From: a candidate division CSSED10-310 bacterium
GTDB lineage: Bacteria > CSSED10-310 > JAFGDC01
DNA: 14,211 nt
Reading direction: 5' to 3'
Assembly (NCBI GenBank): GCA_016932295.1
Contig: JAFGDC010000635.1
Location: forward strand, 1-14,211
Under the pieces are notes generated by a model that worked only from the letters and a program-made list of their open reading frames with translations, had not been told where the DNA came from and did no database searches. Numbering within the stretch: the first letter of the stretch is position 1; every line of letters begins with the position of its first letter. Made by a program: the position numbers and the translations under genes. Below are positions 7,072 through 13,614 of the stretch, one piece after another.

Positions 7072-7752
7072 ATGACCGGAGGCATCGGTGAACAGAGGGA
7101 AAGCGCTTTGCACAAGGCGCTTAAAGATCTGTATTCACGATCGAACGATGTGCTTGAAGCGCGGGTGGGAACCTACGTGGTGGATATTCTCGCCGACCAC
7201 GAAATAATTGAAGTTCAGACATCTGGTTTCTCATCGATCCGGGGCAAGCTCAAGGTCCTGTTGGCGAGCCATTCCGTCAGACTGGTCCACCCCATCGCCG
7301 CCATGAAATTCCTGGTCATGCTGGATGACCGGGGCCGGGTTCTGCGCCGGCGGCGTTCACCCAAGCGTGGCCGGATCGAGGACCTTTTCGATGAGCTGCG
7401 ATGGATCTGTGACATCGTCATGGAGCCGCGTTTTCACCTGGAAATTGCGATGGTGGAGGTGGAGGAGTTTCGCTGCGCCGATGGGAATGGCAGTTGGCGG
7501 CGCGGCGGAGTGAGCGTCAAAGACAGGAAGCTCGGCCGTCTGATATCCAGAGAAGTATTCGACGGTCCGGACGACTACCTTGAGCTGGTACCGGCGGATC
7601 TGGACGAACCGTTCGACCACGAGGACATGGCCGGGTGCCTTGGGATGCCGGTTCATAAGGCGCGCATAATGTCGTACTGCCTGCGCCGGATGGGAGCGCT
7701 GAGGATCAGCGGCAAACGCGGCAACTGGCTGCTGATGGAGCGGGTGCGCTGA
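7072..7752 (+). CDS. Uncharacterised protein with nuclease-like N-terminal motif and C-terminal helical domain
   Basis: The 226-residue protein looks like a conserved family of unknown function. The N-terminal third has the order helix ('ALHKALKDLY', 12-21), Glu29, then 'YVVDILADHEIIEVQT' (35-50) and 'KLKVLL' (59-64). This resembles the D-x(n)-E-x-K core of the PD-(D/E)xK nuclease fold, with Asp38 and Glu47 and with Gln49 where lysine is usual. A basic stretch, 'RRRRSPKRGRIEDLFDEL' (92-109), follows. The C-terminal part (about 170-226), with 'EDMAGCLGMPVHKARIMSYCLRRMGAL' features and 'GKRGNW', could be a winged helix. Nucleic-acid binding or cleavage is inferred only from these features. It is encoded 11 bases after the methyltransferase gene with no strong ribosome site of its own (GGGGAG is about 17 bases away), suggesting co-translation. 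A restriction-modification pairing with the methyltransferase is possible but unsupported. Confidence 0.75.
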   Translation: MTGGIGEQRESALHKALKDLYSRSNDVLEARVGTYVVDILADHEIIEVQTSGFSSIRGKLKVLLASHSVRLVHPIAAMKFLVMLDDRGRVLRRRRSPKRGRIEDLFDELRWICDIVMEPRFHLEIAMVEVEEFRCADGNGSWRRGGVSVKDRKLGRLISREVFDGPDDYLELVPADLDEPFDHEDMAGCLGMPVHKARIMSYCLRRMGALRISGKRGNWLLMERVR

Positions 7753-7830
7753 GCGGATGTGCGGCGGCGATTGCCGGGTGAATGCGGTGATTTTATACTG
7801 GTTCTCAGGCTGACAGCATCGGGAGGTGCC

Positions 7831-8178
7831 ATGAAAAAGGTCGCTCTGTTCGCTTTCAACGGCGAACCCATGTGTTTCATCCACGTGTTGCTCAACGCTC
7901 TCGACATGCATGAGAGAGGATATGAGGTCAAACTGGTCATCGAGGGTTCGGCCACCAGGCAGATACCGCTGCTGAATGAACCCGGCGCGCAGTTTGGAGC
8001 TTTATACCGGAAAGTCAGGGCAGCGGGATTGATCGATTGTGTCTGTCATGCCTGCGCCGCCAGGATGGAGGCATTGGACAGCGCCAGGGAGCAGGGTTTG
8101 GCCATCTGCGCGGAGATGTCGGGACATCCCGGCCTCGGTCGTTACCTGGACGACGGATACGAGATAGTGGTCTTCTAG
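7831..8178 (+). CDS. DsrE-like small cytoplasmic protein
   Basis: The 115-residue protein begins with the strand 'KKVALFAFNGEPMCFIHVL' (2-20). It has the alternating strand/helix pattern of DsrE/F-like proteins and ends in 'MSGHPGLGRYLDDGYEIVVF' features. Five cysteines are present: Cys15, a C-x-C-x2-C cluster (Cys70, 72, 75) in 'DCVCHAC', and Cys93. DsrE-fold proteins often carry persulfide or take part in sulfur relay, so a thiol or metal-related role is possible but not shown. The start at 7831 is chosen because GGGAGGT lies just upstream; the frame extends 24 codons further with unrelated sequence. It sits 78 bases after the nuclease-like gene and 33 bases before the PLP enzyme, in the same probable operon. 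Confidence 0.8.
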   Translation: MKKVALFAFNGEPMCFIHVLLNALDMHERGYEVKLVIEGSATRQIPLLNEPGAQFGALYRKVRAAGLIDCVCHACAARMEALDSAREQGLAICAEMSGHPGLGRYLDDGYEIVVF

Positions 8179-8211
8179 GCGACCGCCGAACGTGATTGCG
8201 ATGCGGGGAGA

Positions 8212-9378
8212 ATGATCATGGCGTGCAGTGAACAAAAACGGGAGCTGCTGCGCTGTCGCGTGTGCGGCACGGAATGGCCGGCGGCTCGTCCCCTCTGGCG
8301 GTGTGCCTGCGGCGGCCTCCTGGATCTCGAATTCCAGGCCGGGTTTGACAAGGACGCCATCCGGCATGGTCCACCCACCTTGTGGAGATACGCGGATGCG
8401 CTTCCGTTAAGGATGGAGGCGAAGCGGATAACGCTCGGCGAGGGATATACCCCCCTGGTGCCGTTCGTGATTGGTTCACGAACAGTGGAATTGAAGCTGG
8501 ATCACCTGTTTCCTACTGGTTCATACAAGGACAGGGGCGCCGTCGTGATGATAAACAAGGTGCGCGATCTGGGTGTGAAGCGGGTGGTGGAGGATTCCTC
8601 CGGCAATGCCGGGTGCGCCGTCGCGGCGTATTGTGCGGCTGCAGGGGTGCGTTGCGAGGTGTACGTGCCCGCCGCCACCACTCCCGCTAAATTGATCCAG
8701 ATAAGAGCGATGGGAGCTTACCTGCACCTGGTGCCGGGTTCACGGGAAGATACCGCGGCGGCGGCGATGACCGCGGCCGGCGATGCATACTACGCGAGCC
8801 ATAGCTGGAATCCCTACTTCTTCCATGGCACGAAAACCATCGCCTATGAAATCTGGGAGCAGTCCCACTGGCGCGCCCCTGACACAATGGTGGTGCCGGC
8901 AGGCAACGGCACACTGCTGCTGGGGGCTTACATAGGATTCAAGGATCTGCTGGCAGCCGGCATGATCGAGCGCCTGCCCCGTTTGATCGCCATCCAGGCC
9001 GCGGCGTGTGATCCTCTCGTGCAAGCCTTCGAGAGAGGCGGAAAAGAGCCGGCGGTCGTGACCGGTCGAGCGACCCTGGCGGAAGGGATCGCAATCGCGG
9101 CGCCGGTGCGCGGAGCGCAGATCCTGGAAGCGGTGCGGGACACCGGAGGGCGCTGCATCGCCGTGGAAGAGGAGGAAATCCGCTGGTGGCTGCTCGAAAT
9201 GGGCCGACGGGGATATTTCGTCGAACCCACCGCAGCCGTCGTGATGGCAGGCCTGCAGCGGTACCTGGGGGGAACCGGTGCGGATGAATCCGTGACAGCG
9301 ATTCTCACCGGGCATGGGCTCAAAAGCGCGGCCAGGATCGGCAGTATACTGGAGCAGTCCGGCGCTTCACACCTCTGA
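8212..9378 (+). CDS. thrC: Threonine synthase-like PLP-dependent enzyme with N-terminal zinc ribbon
   Basis: The 388-residue fold-type II PLP enzyme starts with a zinc-ribbon-like CxxC...CxC set (Cys15, 18, 31, 33), common in bacterial and archaeal threonine synthases. The PLP lysine is Lys106 in 'PTGSYKDRGA' (101-110). 'SSGNAGCAVAAYCA' (129-142), with Asn132, is the substrate/cofactor loop, 'VPAGNGTLLLGAY' (228-240) is the phosphate-binding loop, and 'TGHGLK' (366-371) lies near the C-terminus. Threonine synthase turns O-phospho-L-homoserine into threonine and phosphate in the cytoplasm. Close relatives of the same build make cysteate or other amino acids, and no homoserine dehydrogenase or kinase gene is in the window, so the reaction is probable but not certain. 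ATG 8212 follows GGGGAGA; ATG 8218 is an alternative. The last 12 bases overlap the convergent transporter gene. Confidence 0.85.
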   Translation: MIMACSEQKRELLRCRVCGTEWPAARPLWRCACGGLLDLEFQAGFDKDAIRHGPPTLWRYADALPLRMEAKRITLGEGYTPLVPFVIGSRTVELKLDHLFPTGSYKDRGAVVMINKVRDLGVKRVVEDSSGNAGCAVAAYCAAAGVRCEVYVPAATTPAKLIQIRAMGAYLHLVPGSREDTAAAAMTAAGDAYYASHSWNPYFFHGTKTIAYEIWEQSHWRAPDTMVVPAGNGTLLLGAYIGFKDLLAAGMIERLPRLIAIQAAACDPLVQAFERGGKEPAVVTGRATLAEGIAIAAPVRGAQILEAVRDTGGRCIAVEEEEIRWWLLEMGRRGYFVEPTAAVVMAGLQRYLGGTGADESVTAILTGHGLKSAARIGSILEQSGASHL

Positions 9379-10242
9379 AAAGGAACCGGTCCGCCGTGTT
9401 CGTCCGGCATTGATGAAGGGCAGGACCAACAGGCAGCCAATCACGAGGATGGTGCCGGTCAATGCCTGTGTATCCTGGATTTCATTGAAAAACAGGAATC
9501 CCCACAAGGCGGAGAAGATGACCACGCCGTATGATGCGATGGACACCGGTGTCGGGGCGCCCAACGCATATGCCTTGGTCATGATGAGCTGTGCCGCTGA
9601 AGAGGTGGCACCGATGCCCAGGAATATCAACCAGTCGGCGCCTCTGGGACAGACGAATGACGGCATCATGACGGGGATCGAGAGAAAGGTTGCCACCGCC
9701 ACGAAGGCAAAGACGATCTGGGCGGAGCTGTGATCGGCGGATAGTTTCTTCACTACGATATAGGCGGCGGCGGAGAAGACGGCTGAAGCCAGGCCTATCA
9801 AGCCGGCCAGTGGAGCGATCTCGAGCTGTGGCTGGACGATATTGTAGATCCCGAAAATAGCCGAAAACAGGATCGCCAGATGCGCACGGCTCAGGACTTC
9901 CTTGAGAAGGAAATGGGCAAGAATCATCACGAACAGGGGTGATATCTTGTTGAGGATGACCGTGTCGGCCAGCGTGAGGCGGGCCATCGCAAAGTAGTAG
10001 CAGGACAGGCCGAGAAATCCCAGGAACCCACGCAGAAAAAGCATGCCGGGCCGCCTGCCGATGACGGGCAGATGTCGCAGTCGCAAAAATGTGAACATGA
10101 TGATGGTGCCGAATGCGCTCCTGAAGAACACCGTCTCCATGTAGGAATACTCACGAAGTGCAATCTTGACCAGGACATTCATGCCGCTGAAAACCAACGC
10201 TGCGGTGACCATCAACAACAATCCCTTGTTTTCGGCGCGCAT
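9367..10242 (-). CDS. EamA/DMT-superfamily membrane transporter
   Basis: The 291-residue protein is strongly hydrophobic. It shows the duplicated EamA layout of ten predicted helices, with repeats about 7-140 and 148-278. Each half ends with the family-typical acidic turn, 'LLKEVLS' (112-118) and 'FFNEIQD' (251-257). Basic residues dominate the N-terminal tip and the C-terminal tail ('GRTRRTG'). EamA proteins export amino acids, metabolites or nucleotide sugars across the inner membrane; the substrate here is not evident. The start is supported by GGGAGG four bases upstream. The gene is convergent to the threonine synthase-like gene with a 12-base overlap, and lies 119 bases downstream of the repeat lipoprotein on the same strand. 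An amino-acid export role would fit the neighbour, but that is inference. Confidence 0.9.
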   Translation of the reverse strand: MRAENKGLLLMVTAALVFSGMNVLVKIALREYSYMETVFFRSAFGTIIMFTFLRLRHLPVIGRRPGMLFLRGFLGFLGLSCYYFAMARLTLADTVILNKISPLFVMILAHFLLKEVLSRAHLAILFSAIFGIYNIVQPQLEIAPLAGLIGLASAVFSAAAYIVVKKLSADHSSAQIVFAFVAVATFLSIPVMMPSFVCPRGADWLIFLGIGATSSAAQLIMTKAYALGAPTPVSIASYGVVIFSALWGFLFFNEIQDTQALTGTILVIGCLLVLPFINAGRTRRTGSFSEV

Positions 10243-10283
10243 GAAGCCTCCCTTCGGGCTGCTAGGACAGGGATGTCAAAGCA

Positions 10284-10319
10284 TGCCGGCGAAGGTCAGG
10301 ACCGCCGGCAGCCGGCGGT
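10284..10319. repeat. Nested GC-rich inverted repeats; possible terminator region
   Basis: TGCCGGCG (10284-10291) pairs perfectly with CGCCGGCA (10303-10310) around an 11-base loop. ACCGCCGGC (10301-10309) also pairs perfectly with GCCGGCGGT (10311-10319) around one base. The middle arm is shared, so the two hairpins exclude each other. The region lies 3' of the repeat-lipoprotein gene and 5' of the EamA gene on the minus strand. No long T-run follows, only a TTT, so a terminator or mRNA-processing role is only a suggestion. Confidence 0.45.
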
Positions 10320-10361
10320 GAAGATTCCTGTGGGTCCACTTTCGGATGCATTCGGGAGGCA

Positions 10362-13300
10362 TCATTGCCGGCCCGCCAGGAATAGCTGCAACCTGGTTCG
10401 GTATTCGACGTTCTCCGGTTCGATCTCCACCACCCGCTGTTGGGTGATGATGGCATCTTCGTCGCGACCGTTTCGCCAGTATGCTTCCGCCAATGTGTCC
10501 AGGTACATCGCCTGGTCATCCAATTGCACGCAGCGTTCGGCGTAGACAAGGCCTTTCTCCGTGTCGTTCCCGCCATGTGGATCGGTGACCAGCCCCCAGG
10601 CCAGATTGTTGAGCAGCGATGCATACTGGACCGCTGCTTTACGGTAGTTGGGATTGGCGGCAAGGGCATCTTCGAAGAGCAGCACGGCACCCTCCGAGTC
10701 ACCGGTGCTCTGTAATTGGGCCGCCTCCAGGTAGTGCGTCCGCGCCGCCAGATTCGCCGCCAGGTCGAACGTGTCAGCGTGTGCATCATACCATTTCCTC
10801 CATGCCTCGTAGTCGCGTCCGAAGTCCTCGTTCGTATATTCCATGAGAACCGCGCCAAGATTGGAACCGTAATTGTCGGAAGAGGTGTCCAGGGCTCTGA
10901 ACTGAAGATAATCGATCATCGGACCCAATCCACGACGATCCCCGGATTGCAGGAGCGCTTCGCCTGCCGCCTTCCTGGTGTAGGGACTGGGAAAGAAGGT
11001 TGCCGCCAGCAGGGCATCGGTAGCGCGCTCTCCGGGTAAATCGACCAATGCGTATGCGGCTGCGTAACGTATGAATTCATCCGTATCACCGAGGTGATCG
11101 ATGATGACATCCCGGTAGGTCTCGTCTTTATACGCAGCGAGCGCGCCCACAAGGAATCCCCGGCAGGAGGTATCCTGCTCAACGGCCAGCCGGGCTGCCA
11201 CGGCCGGAGCACCGCCCTCTGGTTTCAATCGTCCGACCGTGCGATGTATCATGCTTCTGACATAGGGATCGGGATCATCAAGATGGTCCAGAAGCGCTGG
11301 GCCGCACGCCATCACCTCGTGCAGGCCGATGGTCATGACAGCCCATGCCCGGGAATGAGGATCATTGGCGGCGAGGATATCCCCCAACAGCGGCATCGTC
11401 TCGTCATCGACCTGCTCGGACAGGAGCCTGATAGTGAACGCTTCCTCCCCCGCCCGTCTGGCGAGTTCGTCGCTGTCGATCATTCCGAGCAGCAATGAGG
11501 ACGTGTCCCTGCATGCATCTTCGAGAAGCTCCTGAACCTCTGCGGCAAGCTGGAACGGATCGAGCGGCGGCATATGCCCGGCGCGATCCGACCACTTGAT
11601 GAAAAACGGATCGACTCTTCCACCGGCGGCATCGATACCGGCTGTATGTTCGTGTAAATGCCATGTCATGCCATCGGCGCGCGGGTGAAGAGAGTACGAA
11701 TCAGTGCCATCCGCATCGATGAATAAGGCATCCCCCCAGTTGCGGGGATTGATGGGAGGCAGCACATACGCCTGCGAATAAGCGGTTGATTTGTAAACGT
11801 CGTCACCGCTTCCATCCACCAGCACTGACAATCCGAATGGTTTGTGTGAATACGCCTGGCCGTCGCCGCTCACGGCCGCGTAGCGATCGTCTCCCTGCAG
11901 GTCCACAAAGAAGCCGATGGAGCGGTCGTTGCCGGCGGCAGTGCCGGCCCAGTTCCCGACAAACACGTCGTCACCGGACAGATCGAGATGGAGCCCGCTG
12001 GTGAGATGAACACCGGCACCGTGGGAATAGGAACCGTCGCCGCGATAGTAGTCATCGCCGCTCTCATCCACCAGTATCCCGAGGGACAGGAAGTAACTCG
12101 CCCCCTGGGAGAATGAGGAGGCGCGATAGTAGTCATCGCCGCCGCCGTCCACCAGCACGCCGATGCCGCCATAGAACGAATAATCATGACTCCATGGATA
12201 GGATCTGCAGCCGCATCCCGAACCCTGCGCGAAGCCATACGCATCGTCACTGGCATGATACTGGTCGTTTCCGGCATCATCCCGGAGGATGCCGAGTCCC
12301 AGGGTCGAACCGAAACCCTGCACCATGAAGGCACCCGCGTACCTGTCCTCGCCGGCGCGATCCACCAGTAACCCGGTACCAAACACACCGGCGCCCTGGG
12401 TGAACCGCTCCCCATCATAACGATCATCGCCCTCGGCATCCCAAAGCAGCCCCGCGCCTATTAGACCGCCGCCCTGGCCGAAATCACCGCACTCGTAACG
12501 ATCGTCGCCGGCCTCATCCACCAGCAGCCCGACACCGAGGTAACCGAAACCCTGGACCGCGGGAGTCCGGCTGCGATACGTATCTTTTCCACCGAGATCG
12601 ATCACCAGGGCCGCGGGGAGGTGGGAGCCACCCGTGCCGCCCGCATTGTTGAGATAGAGGTCGTCACCTCCGAAATCCACAAGCAGGCAGGCATCCATGT
12701 CGTATACATCAGCCCCCTTGCCCCCCAGGATCACCAGGCCGTCAGCCGTGGCAAGCTCCACTGGAAAAGTATCCGAATCGATCTCGTCGGCAAGGCGGCG
12801 CAGATCGGGAAGTACGTCATCCACCGCCCGGCATAACCGCTGTTGCGCCTCCAGCATGCCGGATATGCCGACTTTCCTCGCCAGCCCGCTGATTTCGAAT
12901 TGGTCCTTGACAGGCGATGTCAAGAATCGAAGCGTTCCATCGGCGAAAAAGTATCCGCCGATGTCGTCCTCGAGCCGAACCAGTTCGGCTCCCGTCAGCC
13001 CTCCGCGAGCCCGCTTCACCACTACCGCCGCATCCGATACGGCCCGCAGCAGCGAACCGATCGCCCGTTCGAGCGCGGCGGGAGTCACACCGATAGACAT
13101 CCATGGAGCCGACTCGCCGGCCGCCGATGCACGTGTTGGCTCCTTCGCCGGCTGGGCTCCGATAACCGCACTCGATCGGATAGAATATTCAAGTAAGGCT
13201 TGAGGTTCTACAAGACAATGCGCGGTGTACAGACCGAAATCAGGCAGTACGAAGGGTTCGGCCATGATGCGGTCGATGATGGGGTTGCGGCATAAAAGCC

Positions 13301-13523
13301 GGTAATAGGTTTCTTCCGGGTGGGGCAATTCGAATGACGTTCTGCTCTTGCCGACCAGTTGCAGTGCCTCGTCGAGCAGGTCGGGCCGATCGGTTGGAAC
13401 GGCTGTCGGCGGCGCATGGGAGGGGCTCCCGTCGGGACCGGGATGCGTGATGATGACTCGACAGGCGGTCAGGTTGAACGCCAGGAGACACGCCATGACT
13501 ATCAGTCTTGGGCGTATGGACAT
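10362..13523 (-). CDS. Large lipoprotein with 'GDD-Y' repeat array, HEAT repeats and TPRs
   Basis: The 1053-residue protein has a signal peptide ending in LTAC, so Cys21 is the lipidation site and the mature protein is anchored in the cell envelope. After a Pro-rich linker and a helical region (about 45-250) comes an array of about 13 units (261-611) built on a pattern like 'GLLVDxxGDDRY' plus 'QGxG'. HEAT-like helical repeats span about 715-875 ('HSRAWAVMTIGLHEV', 'DPYVRSMIHRTVG', 'DEFIRYAAAYALVDL', 'YTRKAAGEALLQSG'). TPR-like units span about 922-1050 ('YLEAAQLQSTGDSEGAVLLF', 'LDTLAEAYWRNGRDEDAI'). No catalytic motif is recognised; a scaffold or binding role at the cell surface or periplasm is the likeliest reading. 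GGAGGAGGT sits a few bases before the ATG. The gene stands 91 bases after the ATPase stop and is probably transcribed on its own. Confidence 0.88.
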   Translation of the reverse strand: MSIRPRLIVMACLLAFNLTACRVIITHPGPDGSPSHAPPTAVPTDRPDLLDEALQLVGKSRTSFELPHPEETYYRLLCRNPIIDRIMAEPFVLPDFGLYTAHCLVEPQALLEYSIRSSAVIGAQPAKEPTRASAAGESAPWMSIGVTPAALERAIGSLLRAVSDAAVVVKRARGGLTGAELVRLEDDIGGYFFADGTLRFLTSPVKDQFEISGLARKVGISGMLEAQQRLCRAVDDVLPDLRRLADEIDSDTFPVELATADGLVILGGKGADVYDMDACLLVDFGGDDLYLNNAGGTGGSHLPAALVIDLGGKDTYRSRTPAVQGFGYLGVGLLVDEAGDDRYECGDFGQGGGLIGAGLLWDAEGDDRYDGERFTQGAGVFGTGLLVDRAGEDRYAGAFMVQGFGSTLGLGILRDDAGNDQYHASDDAYGFAQGSGCGCRSYPWSHDYSFYGGIGVLVDGGGDDYYRASSFSQGASYFLSLGILVDESGDDYYRGDGSYSHGAGVHLTSGLHLDLSGDDVFVGNWAGTAAGNDRSIGFFVDLQGDDRYAAVSGDGQAYSHKPFGLSVLVDGSGDDVYKSTAYSQAYVLPPINPRNWGDALFIDADGTDSYSLHPRADGMTWHLHEHTAGIDAAGGRVDPFFIKWSDRAGHMPPLDPFQLAAEVQELLEDACRDTSSLLLGMIDSDELARRAGEEAFTIRLLSEQVDDETMPLLGDILAANDPHSRAWAVMTIGLHEVMACGPALLDHLDDPDPYVRSMIHRTVGRLKPEGGAPAVAARLAVEQDTSCRGFLVGALAAYKDETYRDVIIDHLGDTDEFIRYAAAYALVDLPGERATDALLAATFFPSPYTRKAAGEALLQSGDRRGLGPMIDYLQFRALDTSSDNYGSNLGAVLMEYTNEDFGRDYEAWRKWYDAHADTFDLAANLAARTHYLEAAQLQSTGDSEGAVLLFEDALAANPNYRKAAVQYASLLNNLAWGLVTDPHGGNDTEKGLVYAERCVQLDDQAMYLDTLAEAYWRNGRDEDAIITQQRVVEIEPENVEYRTRLQLFLAGRQ
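11691..12743 (-). repeat. Protein repeat array: 'LVDxxGDDRY' units
   Basis: About 13 degenerate units lie between residues 261 and 611 of the lipoprotein. Examples are 'LVDFGGDDLY', 'VIDLGGKDTY', 'LVDEAGDDRY', 'LWDAEGDDRY', 'LVDRAGEDRY', 'LRDDAGNDQY', 'LVDGGGDDYY', 'LVDESGDDYY', 'LDLSGDDVF', 'FVDLQGDDRY', 'LVDGSGDDVY' and 'FIDADGTDSY'. The period is mostly 26-29 residues. A 'QGxG' element precedes several units. The short hydrophobic strand, tight acidic turn and aromatic residue suggest a beta-solenoid with possible calcium-binding turns, reminiscent of RTX repeats but with a longer period. Confidence 0.85.
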
Positions 13524-13553
13524 CGTGGACCTCCTCCGAAGATTGATGCGTTC

Positions 13554-13583
13554 ATGTTACTCCCTGGGGGGCTCGGAATCCAA
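13554..13583 (-). promoter_or_regulatory. Candidate promoter for the repeat lipoprotein
   Basis: On the minus strand TTGGAT (13578-13583) and TAACAT (13554-13559) lie 18 bases apart, with three and four consensus matches. Transcription would begin about 25 bases before the ATG, leaving room for the GGAGGAGGT ribosome site. The match is modest. Confidence 0.3.
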
Positions 13584-13593
13584 CGAATCCGAG
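13572..13593 (-). repeat. Inverted repeat after the ATPase stop
   Basis: CTCGGA (13572-13577) pairs with TCCGAG (13588-13593) around a ten-base loop. It lies between the ATPase stop codon and the lipoprotein start and overlaps the candidate -35 box. No T-run follows on the minus strand, so a terminator role is doubtful. Confidence 0.25.
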
Positions 13594-13614
13594 TCCGGTG
13601 ATCGAACCTGCCCG

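Noticed and set aside
6269..7752. Methyltransferase plus nuclease-like protein as a restriction-modification system
   Set aside because: The methyltransferase lacks DNA-methyltransferase motifs such as DPPY/NPPF and resembles small-molecule enzymes; adjacency alone is not enough.
10274..10279. Minus-strand TTGACA as a -35 box for the EamA gene
   Set aside because: No -10-like box occurs 16-18 bases downstream, where the ribosome site and start codon already lie.
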